Of a stretch of 64,000 nt of DNA, positions 58,001 to 64,000 are shown piece after piece. A model generated the notes under the pieces. That model did no database searches. It was not told the DNA's origin and saw only the letters and a program-made list of their open reading frames with translations. Position 1 is the first letter of the stretch, and each line of letters begins with the position of its first letter. This DNA comes from Variovorax sp. CAN15 (GTDB lineage Bacteria > Pseudomonadota > Gammaproteobacteria > Burkholderiales > Burkholderiaceae_C), in NCBI RefSeq assembly GCF_030462475.1, contig NZ_JASMRZ010000002.1:378-64377 (forward strand). The letters run 5' to 3'. The translations under genes were made by a program, and so were the position numbers.

Positions 58001-59823
58001 CCCAGGTCGGCTTCGCGCAGTGCGGCGATGTCGCCGAGCATCCGCTGCGCGCCGCCGAGGTCCTTCAGCCGGTAGTGCTGGCGGCGCGAGAGGTTCACGT
58101 CGCCGCCCCATGCGACGGTGCCGGTGGCGCTGCCGGCGGCATCAACCGCCTTCAGCATGCGGTGGTACGCCACGTAGCCCGAGAGGTAGTGCTCCACGTC
58201 GTCGATGCGCACGCGAAAGCTGTGGTGCTTGATGAAGAACGATCCGGCGATGCGCGCCGGGTTGCGGAAGAACATCGCCAGCTCGGGCCAGAAGTGGCCG
58301 TTGGCGAGGTAGCGCGCGCGGTATTCGAGCGCGCGGTCGAACCTGTCGCGGTCGAGCCCGGCCAGCAGCGGGCGCAGCTCGGGGTCGGCCTCCAGCCGCA
58401 GCACCATGTCGCGCGCGGCCATCATCAGTTCGAGCAGCGTGGGGAAGGTGGTGATGCGCTCCAGCACGAAGTCGAGATAGCCCGCCACGTTCTGCAGTCC
58501 GAACCTGTAGTAGCGCAGCTCGGGCCTGTAGCGCGTGAGCTCGTTGACGCAGTAGCTCAGCCAGTGGTCGTGCGCGCGCCAGTGCTCGGCGGCAATGAAG
58601 TGCTCGAAGGCTTTCTCGACCACCGCGAGCCAGCGCGCGTCGCGCGTGAGGCCGTACAGGCGCATCAGCCCGAAGGCGGCCTCGCCGTCGTAGTAGATGA
58701 CCCGGAACCTGTCCTTCACGTCGAGCGCGGGCGCATTGAGCACGTGCACGAAGCTGCCGGTCTCCGGGTCCTGCATGTGGCGGATGCCGAGCGCGAGCTG
58801 CTCCAGCAGCGGCAGGTATTGCTCGTCGCCGGTGAGCTCGGTGTACTTGACCAGCGCGAGCAGGCACACGGCATTGCCGCCGAGCTTGATCTCGCTGCCG
58901 ATGTCCAGCAGGTAGGCCGCGCGCGTGCCGTCGGGCAGGTTGGCCGGGCGGATCAGCGTGCCGGCGAGGAAGGCCAGCGAGCGGTCGATGGCGGCCTTGA
59001 GCGTGTCGTTGCGCGTGAGCTCCCACGCTTCGAGCATCGCGTAGGTCGAGCTCGCGTGGCGCAGCGTGTTGTAGGTGGGAATGGTGCGGTCGAAACAGGG
59101 AAACCAGCCGTAGTGGAACTCGCCTGTGGGCTTGACCTGCGCGGCGAGGTAGTTGCCCGCGTCGTCGATCAGCGCATGCACCTGCCGCGCGTTCCAGTCG
59201 CCCAGTTCGCGAAAGCCCGCGGCCTGCCCCTCGGCGGTGATGGGCCACGCGCCATTGGCATCGACGTACACGGCTCGCGTGGTGAAGCACCACACCGGCG
59301 CCGCGTCGTCCGAAGGAAAGTCGAGCTCGCGGCCGAAGCGCCGCTTGGTGTGCAGCCGCAGGTTGCCGGTGTTGGGCTCGGCGTGGTCCACGTCGCCGTT
59401 GTAGAGCACCGCGCTGCCGTGCATTTCCTGCGCTAGCAAGGCGAACTCGAAGCGCGCGTCGAAGGCGATGCCCTCGTTGAAGTAGTTGCGCTTGGTCTGC
59501 GCCAACCTTGTCTTCAGCTCGCCCCAGCTCATGGGCACGACCTTGTCGACGACCTCGGCGCGCAGTCGCCGCGGCGGCTGCGCGCCGCGCCTGGCCTGCG
59601 TGGTGATGGCGTCGGCTGCGGCGCGCCATGCGGCGTCGATGTCGGCGCCCCGGCCCGAGGCCACGCGGGCCCGGCTGTTGTCCTCGCCGATGGCGAAGAA
59701 GACCACGCAACCCGCCTCGGCGGTGGCCGGTGCCGCGGAGGGCAGCACGCCCGCCGGGTCCGCCAGGGCCTGCCTGGCGCGGGTCAACAGATCTGCAAGT
59801 GGATTCTTCGGGTCGTGATTCAT
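55090..59823 (-). CDS. Giant multidomain protein (1577 aa): N-terminal toroid-like region + CapA-type domain + beta-sandwich-like linker + CapB/Mur-ligase-type ATP-dependent domain
   Basis: Single uninterrupted frame. CapA motifs WGGDVNLSRR, NLECVV, ANNHSGDYG, VHWGANLE, SAHVLQGIETYKGRPILHDAGDLLFD; Mur/CapB P-loop GVTGTVGKSSTIAML and downstream EMAQSG...VTEIGLSQ. Confidence 0.85.
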   Translation of the reverse strand: MNHDPKNPLADLLTRARQALADPAGVLPSAAPATAEAGCVVFFAIGEDNSRARVASGRGADIDAAWRAAADAITTQARRGAQPPRRLRAEVVDKVVPMSWGELKTRLAQTKRNYFNEGIAFDARFEFALLAQEMHGSAVLYNGDVDHAEPNTGNLRLHTKRRFGRELDFPSDDAAPVWCFTTRAVYVDANGAWPITAEGQAAGFRELGDWNARQVHALIDDAGNYLAAQVKPTGEFHYGWFPCFDRTIPTYNTLRHASSTYAMLEAWELTRNDTLKAAIDRSLAFLAGTLIRPANLPDGTRAAYLLDIGSEIKLGGNAVCLLALVKYTELTGDEQYLPLLEQLALGIRHMQDPETGSFVHVLNAPALDVKDRFRVIYYDGEAAFGLMRLYGLTRDARWLAVVEKAFEHFIAAEHWRAHDHWLSYCVNELTRYRPELRYYRFGLQNVAGYLDFVLERITTFPTLLELMMAARDMVLRLEADPELRPLLAGLDRDRFDRALEYRARYLANGHFWPELAMFFRNPARIAGSFFIKHHSFRVRIDDVEHYLSGYVAYHRMLKAVDAAGSATGTVAWGGDVNLSRRQHYRLKDLGGAQRMLGDIAALREADLGIVNLECVVATIGEQGVDKGEAGPYYYRARPEMLAVLTEAGIGMVATANNHSGDYGPEALMEQHALLQVAGIAQAGTGRTLEAALRPAFRRAGGVRVALFSLDATQPRFAASAERAGAAWLPLEDPAAWTATLAPRIEAARREADVVLVAVHWGANLETEPTQAEIAVGHAIVDAGADAVLGTSAHVLQGIETYKGRPILHDAGDLLFDSVRNDFADSGVFTLKLSPRGAEEVMFTPVGVGFGFSRQLEGDEARALSERFAAQCLALGTQMSQLPDGRCSVRLSPPERPAFHADPDSAGTPAFQPARAIAALPAPRPEWLVDAVPEEARIAPLQFGPLRLVGLRCVPRQIVGRRMLWVESFWSADAPVAADLRLHFRALPMRSTRMPAWGEGMDHDPCDWMWPTSRWEPGRIYRDRYGLRPPRAGLLESDVLQIEVGVRGDWPGLPPARRLALWCGLRVPEMPTPLPQRPAPVLAADRPGAGREPVWTAEQLRQATGGRWLVEPPPGWFASSVVRGPVHMGLLPKPSLFIASDFRTLAVHESYSKPRAENWDRHLELPRLHSALAGAVVARPVEGLDAAFPLLQVDDPIAAMIAMGRAARERYRGMLVGVTGTVGKSSTIAMLRDLLPERARVHTTIDNYNSRVGVPAMLANLGPDVDVCILEMAQSGLWMDRGPISLMARPHVAIVTEIGLSQTRQASTLELTAAYKSRIFLGLEPGGVAVVPDHIPCLRQVVDAAALTAGAIWVVGSGPDANVRMLDARPEPGGGCRVRVAVPGRTFEYVFPVESAGLVRNSLLAFAALLAMGFDGEAACARMPHVRLPASVMQVRALRTQAGVQATLVDDSWNAEVMSMRNAMEFVRTWQRADSGPVLRKIGVLGRIVNLGKDAEAMHRSLAAPLLASGIQHLVTHGDEMRWLREEVPGELLGPHFDDAAQLAGYLGGVLRNGDLVLVKGDRVGSDFGSIPELLQRL

Positions 59824-59953
59824 GCAGCCGCGAATGATGACAGGCCACGGCACGGCCCGCCATCCCGTCGATCCATGGGATTTGCGCGCAGCCTGACCGG
59901 TGGCTGACCGTCGCTCGTCTTGCCGAGCAACCCGCGCTCGGACGAACGCGGCC

Positions 59954-60832
59954 TCAGGCCCAGGCCTCCATCACTGCTTCTCTCACCGCCTCGACCGCAA
60001 CGGGCCTGCGCGCGCCAGCCGGCGCGACCCAGCACAGCCATGTGTGCGAACGCCATCCCTGCCAAATTGCGAGTTCGCCGTTGCGCTCGCCTTGCTCCGC
60101 CTGGTCGAGGCGCATCAGTCCCGCGCCCATGCCGCTCGCAACCATGCTGCGAATCGCGCTCTCGCCATCGGCCGTGCGGCCCTGGCGGTATTCGCGGCCC
60201 GCGCCCGCGAAGAGTTTCTCGAGATGCACCCGCAGGATGCATGAAGGCGGCGTGCCCACCCATGGCAGGCTGGTGACCTCGTCGAGCGACAGTTCCGGGT
60301 TGGCTTCGGCCACGGGCGGCGGCAGCGCCACCACAAGGTCGACCGCGCCGAGGCGGCGCAGCTCCAGCCCCTCGATGTGCTCGCCATCGCTGAGCACGTA
60401 GGCGCAGTCGAGGTCGCCGCGCTGCACGGCCGAAAGCGTCTCGTACGACAGCCCCTGCCTCAGCTGCAGCGCCACCTGCGGATGCCGCTGCGCCAGCTTC
60501 ACCAGCACCTCGCCCAGCCGCAGCGCGACCGGATCGACCACCGTGCCGAAACGCACCACGCCCTGCGCCGCCCCGCGCAGCTGGTCGGCCGCCGAGCGCA
60601 TGCGCATCGCGGAAGCCAACGTACGCTCGGCCTCGTCGAGCAGGCTCACACCCGCCTCGGTGAGCGACATGCCGCGAGGCGTGCGCTCGAAGAGCTTCAC
60701 GCCGAGTTCGTCCTCCAGCGCCTTGAGCTGGGCGCTGACTGCCGGCGCGCTGGTGAACACGCGCTCGGCGGCACGCGTCAGGCTGCCCTCGCGGGCGATG
60801 GCGACGAAGGTCTTGAGTTGGTAGAGCTCCAT
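59954..60832 (-). CDS. LysR-family transcriptional regulator
   Basis: MELYQLKTFVAIAREGSLTRAAERVFTSAPAVSAQLKALEDELGVKLFERTPRGM. Confidence 0.88.
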   Translation of the reverse strand: MELYQLKTFVAIAREGSLTRAAERVFTSAPAVSAQLKALEDELGVKLFERTPRGMSLTEAGVSLLDEAERTLASAMRMRSAADQLRGAAQGVVRFGTVVDPVALRLGEVLVKLAQRHPQVALQLRQGLSYETLSAVQRGDLDCAYVLSDGEHIEGLELRRLGAVDLVVALPPPVAEANPELSLDEVTSLPWVGTPPSCILRVHLEKLFAGAGREYRQGRTADGESAIRSMVASGMGAGLMRLDQAEQGERNGELAIWQGWRSHTWLCWVAPAGARRPVAVEAVREAVMEAWA

Positions 60833-60972
60833 GGCTGCCGATTGTGAGCGCCGGCGCCGGATGCGTCCGTTCGCTTTTTTGGAGCCCCCTGTCCAAAGAT
60901 GCGAATGGAAATTCCGGCTTTCGGCGCCGATTCTCGGGACATCGATTCATCGCAAGAAAAGGCTGGTTTCCC

Positions 60973-61953
60973 ATGTCCCGTCGCCAACGCATCGCCGGCA
61001 CCGCCGCGCTGCTGCTCGCCACCTCCGGGTGGGGCTCCCTGTTCCTCGTGAGCAAGGGCGTGCTCCACCATGTCGAACCCGTGTGGTTCACGCTGATCCG
61101 CTACACGCTGTCGGCGCTGCTCTTCGTGCTGCTGGTTCTGCCGCGCGGCGCCGCCCCATGGCGCAAGCTGCGCCAGCATGCGGGACCGCTCGCGCTGCGC
61201 GGCGCCGCGGGCTTCGGCGTGTTCAGCGTCATGCTGCTGGTGGGGCTGGCGCATTCGGTGCCTTCGCATGGCGCGGTCATCATCGCCACCACACCCATGA
61301 CCACGCAGCTCGTGCGCTGGGTGCTCGACGGCGTGCGCCCATCGCGAACCACCCTGCTGACCAGCGCGCTGGCGCTGCTGGGCGTGGCGACGGTCTCGGG
61401 GCTGCTCCTCGGGGGCGCAGGATCGGCGAGCGGATCGAGCACGCTCCTCGGCGACGCGATCGCTTTCGGCGGCACGCTGGGCTGGGTCTGGTACACGCGC
61501 GGCACCACGCGCTTTCCGGAACTCGACGTGATCGAGTACACCGCGCTCACGGTGCTGGCCTCGTGGCCCGTGCTGCTGGCGGCGGCCGTCGGCGCTTCGC
61601 TGCTGGGCTGGTCCGCGGTGCCGAGCGCGGAGGGCCTGCGCCTGTCGTGGCATGCGCTGCTTTTCGTGGGCGTGGTGCCTTCAGCCATCTCGGTGCTGGC
61701 TTTCAACTACGGCGTGCGTGCGCTCGGTGCCGTCACGGGCACGGCGTTCCTCAACTTCGTGCCGGTGTCGGCGCTGCTGATGAGCGCGGCGCTGGGCAGG
61801 CTGCCCACGGTGGGCGAGGCCGCCGGCATGGCGATGGTGATCGCCGCGCTGCTGATCCATACCGCATCGAGCCGCAAGGCTTCCGCCGCAGCGGCTGCAC
61901 CGATCGCGCCTCCACAGCAGAATTACCGGACCTGTGGAGCCACACCCTCATGA
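60973..61953 (+). CDS. EamA/DMT-family transporter
   Basis: 10-TM-like protein with duplicated EamA repeats (SGWGSLFLVSKGVLHHVEPVWFTLIRY; NFVPVSALLMSAALGRLPTVGEAAGMAMVIAALL). Confidence 0.8.
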   Translation: MSRRQRIAGTAALLLATSGWGSLFLVSKGVLHHVEPVWFTLIRYTLSALLFVLLVLPRGAAPWRKLRQHAGPLALRGAAGFGVFSVMLLVGLAHSVPSHGAVIIATTPMTTQLVRWVLDGVRPSRTTLLTSALALLGVATVSGLLLGGAGSASGSSTLLGDAIAFGGTLGWVWYTRGTTRFPELDVIEYTALTVLASWPVLLAAAVGASLLGWSAVPSAEGLRLSWHALLFVGVVPSAISVLAFNYGVRALGAVTGTAFLNFVPVSALLMSAALGRLPTVGEAAGMAMVIAALLIHTASSRKASAAAAAPIAPPQQNYRTCGATPS

Positions 61954-63089
61954 GCATCAGCGACAGCAGCCCCCGAAGCCATCTTTTCGAGCCTCTTCGG
62001 CTCGGCCCCCTCCGGATCGACAACCGCATCGTCATCGCGCCGATGTGCCAGTACTCCGCCACCGAAGGCACGCCGGGCGACTGGCACCTGATCCATCTGG
62101 GCCATCTGGCGCTCTCCGGCGCGGGGCTGCTGATCATCGAGGCGACGGCGGTGGAGGCCGAAGGGCGCATCTCGCCCGGCGACCTCGGGCTGTACTCCGA
62201 TGCCAACGAAGAAGGGCTGGCGAGGGTGCTCCACGCGATGCGCGCGCATTCGCCGGTCAAGGTCGCCATCCAGCTCGGCCACGCGGGGCGCAAGGCTTCG
62301 AGCCGCGCGCCGTGGGAAGGCGGCAGGCAGATCCGCCCCGGCGAACCCGGCGGCTGGAAGGCCTGGGCGCCTTCGGCCGTGCCACACGCCCCCGGCGAAG
62401 ATCCGCCGATCGCGCTCGATGCCGCCGGGCTGGCCCGCGTTCGCGAGGCCTTCGTGGCCTCGGCCCGCCGCGCTGCGCGACTGGGCATCGACGGCATCGA
62501 GATCCATGCGGCGCACGGCTACCTGCTGCACCAGTTCCTCTCGCCCATCGCCAACCACCGCGAGGACGAATACGGCGGCAGCCTGGAGAACCGATTGCGC
62601 TTTCCGCTCGAAATCTTCGACGCGGTGCGCGAGGTATTCCCCGCCGACCGGCCGGTGTGGGTGCGCGTGTCGGCCAGCGACTGGGTGCCCGGCGGCTGGG
62701 ACCTGGACAGCACCGTCGCCTTCTCGCAAGCGCTCCAGGCACGGGGCTGCGCGGCCATCCATGTGTCCAGCGGCGGCGTGTCGCCGCAGCAGTCGATCAC
62801 GCTGGGCGCTGGCTACCAGGTGCCGTTCGCGCAACGCATCAAGGCCGAGGTCGGGCTGCCGACCATCGCGGTGGGGCTCATCACCGAACCCGCGCACGCC
62901 GAAGCCATCATCGCCAACGGCCAGGCCGATGCGGTGTCGCTGGCGCGCGCGATCCTCTATGACCCGCGCTGGCCGTGGCATGCGGCCGCCGAGCTGGGCG
63001 CGCGGGTGAAGGCGCCCCACCAGTACTGGCGCTCGCAGCCGCGCGAGTTCAAGGATCTGTTCGAGAACGCGGCCTTCGGCGCGCGGTAG
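61950..63089 (+). CDS. NADH:flavin oxidoreductase, Old Yellow Enzyme (YqjM-like)
   Basis: NRIVIAPMCQYSATEGTPGDWHLIHLG, IQLGHAGRKAS, EIHAAHGYLLHQFLSPIANHREDEYGGSLENR; ATGA overlap with upstream gene. Confidence 0.9.
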   Translation: MSISDSSPRSHLFEPLRLGPLRIDNRIVIAPMCQYSATEGTPGDWHLIHLGHLALSGAGLLIIEATAVEAEGRISPGDLGLYSDANEEGLARVLHAMRAHSPVKVAIQLGHAGRKASSRAPWEGGRQIRPGEPGGWKAWAPSAVPHAPGEDPPIALDAAGLARVREAFVASARRAARLGIDGIEIHAAHGYLLHQFLSPIANHREDEYGGSLENRLRFPLEIFDAVREVFPADRPVWVRVSASDWVPGGWDLDSTVAFSQALQARGCAAIHVSSGGVSPQQSITLGAGYQVPFAQRIKAEVGLPTIAVGLITEPAHAEAIIANGQADAVSLARAILYDPRWPWHAAAELGARVKAPHQYWRSQPREFKDLFENAAFGAR

Positions 63090-63170
63090 GCCGCCCCGTT
63101 GCCCTTAACATGCCGGCCGGCGTTACATGCCAGCCGGCATGTGCGCGTTCACCGACTCCATCCGACGCGC

Positions 63171-63821
63171 ATGAAGCAGCCCTCCTCTTCGCCGACCGCC
63201 ACGCCCCTGGAAGCACTGGGCATCGTGGCACTGTGCTTCGGCTGGTTCATCATCGGCTCGCTGTGGTCGGTGAGCGCCGGCTTCCGCGACGCTTCATTCG
63301 ACGACGCCTCGCTCTTCGGCATCGTGGCCTTCGAGCTGTTCGTTGGCCCGATCGCCCTGCTCATTCTGCGCAGCCGGGGCTATGCGGTGCGCGACCTGAT
63401 GCCCTCGCCTTCGCTGAAGGGCTGCGGCGTGGGGGCGCTGCTGTACCTCGCTGCCCTGCTGGCTTCCGTGATCGTGCTTTCACCGCTCGCCGACGGCGCG
63501 GCCACGCAGCCTATTGAACGCATGATGGAAGCGGCGCGGCCTTCGATGGCGATGGTCCTCGCGCTGTCGGTAGTCAACGGCCTGTACGAAGAGGTCTTCC
63601 TGCTGGGCTATCTGCAGAAGGGCCTGCGCCACCACGGCGCCTCCTTCGCGCTGGGCGTGAGCGTGCTGGTGCAGGTGCTGTACCACCTCTACCAGGGGCC
63701 GCACGGCGCGCTGTCGCTGGCGGTGGTCGGCATCGTGTTCGGCGTGTTCTACCTGCGTACCGGCTGGCTCTGGCCGGTGGTGTTCGCGCACATGCTCGCG
63801 GACACGCTGCCCTTTCTCTGA
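63171..63821 (+). CDS. CPBP-family intramembrane metalloprotease
   Basis: NGLYEEVFLLGYLQ (EExxx motif), HLYQGPHGALSLAVVGIVFGVFYLRTG, FAHMLADTL. Confidence 0.8.
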   Translation: MKQPSSSPTATPLEALGIVALCFGWFIIGSLWSVSAGFRDASFDDASLFGIVAFELFVGPIALLILRSRGYAVRDLMPSPSLKGCGVGALLYLAALLASVIVLSPLADGAATQPIERMMEAARPSMAMVLALSVVNGLYEEVFLLGYLQKGLRHHGASFALGVSVLVQVLYHLYQGPHGALSLAVVGIVFGVFYLRTGWLWPVVFAHMLADTLPFL

Positions 63822-63847
63822 ACCGGCCCGCCGCACGCAGCCGCCCC

Positions 63848-64000
63848 TCAGGCCGGCCTGAGGGCGCTCAGCCAGAACAGCTTCTGTCGCATCGAAAGCA
63901 GTTCGCCGCCTTCGATGCGGCGGTGCAGGTGCTCCAGCGCGGGACGGCACGCGTCAACGCCGAATTCGGGGCAGACATAGGGCACCTGCTTCAGGTACCA
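63848..64000 (-). CDS. C-terminus of a hypothetical protein (truncated by the window edge)
   Basis: Manual translation from the edge: WYLKQVPYVCPEFGVDACRPALEHLHRRIEGGELLSMRQKLFWLSALRPA*. Confidence 0.4.
   Translation of the reverse strand, partial: WYLKQVPYVCPEFGVDACRPALEHLHRRIEGGELLSMRQKLFWLSALRPA

Noticed and set aside
55825-59436. 1203-aa plus-strand ORF opposite the mega-fusion
   Set aside because: Antisense open frame caused by GC bias; the minus-strand frame contains CapA and Mur-ligase motifs.
1-64000. CRISPR arrays, tRNA and rRNA genes
   Set aside because: No regularly spaced direct repeats and no recognisable tRNA/rRNA sequence found by eye; a tRNAscan/Infernal run would be needed to exclude them firmly.

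Overview
This 64 kb, GC-rich window looks like a beta-proteobacterial chromosome, probably Comamonadaceae and Variovorax-like (inferred from gene content; no search was run). From left to right it contains: (1) the C-terminal end of a polymorphic-toxin-like protein with a candidate immunity gene; (2) a polysaccharide deacetylase and a class D beta-lactamase, bounded by a solo IS end and an IS5-family element whose transposase is split in two frames; (3) an 8-oxoguanine-deaminase-like amidohydrolase, a Tat-type bacterial lipoxygenase and two multiheme cytochromes c; (4) a MocR-type regulator and a phosphonate (2-aminoethylphosphonate-type) uptake/catabolism cluster without a visible phnW; (5) an SbmA/YddA-like ABC protein and queC; (6) a cyanophycin locus: DUF1854 protein and ABC exporter, divergent from tandem cphA'/cphA, then two paralogous four-Cys secreted proteins; (7) a large pentose/galactose oxidation locus with two sugar ABC systems, one nested in the other, plus Weimberg-type enzymes and a GbpR-like LysR; (8) DAHP synthase, a hybrid histidine kinase and galactose mutarotase; (9) an unusual 1577-aa multidomain protein combining an alpha/alpha-toroid-like region, a CapA-type domain, a beta-sandwich-like linker and a CapB/Mur-ligase-type domain, overlapping by 4 nt with a putative lipoprotein alpha/beta hydrolase; (10) LysR, EamA, OYE and CPBP genes. 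The strongest candidate for an undescribed system is the CapA-Mur-ligase mega-fusion operon (about 53.0-59.8 kb). No rRNA, tRNA or CRISPR array was recognised.
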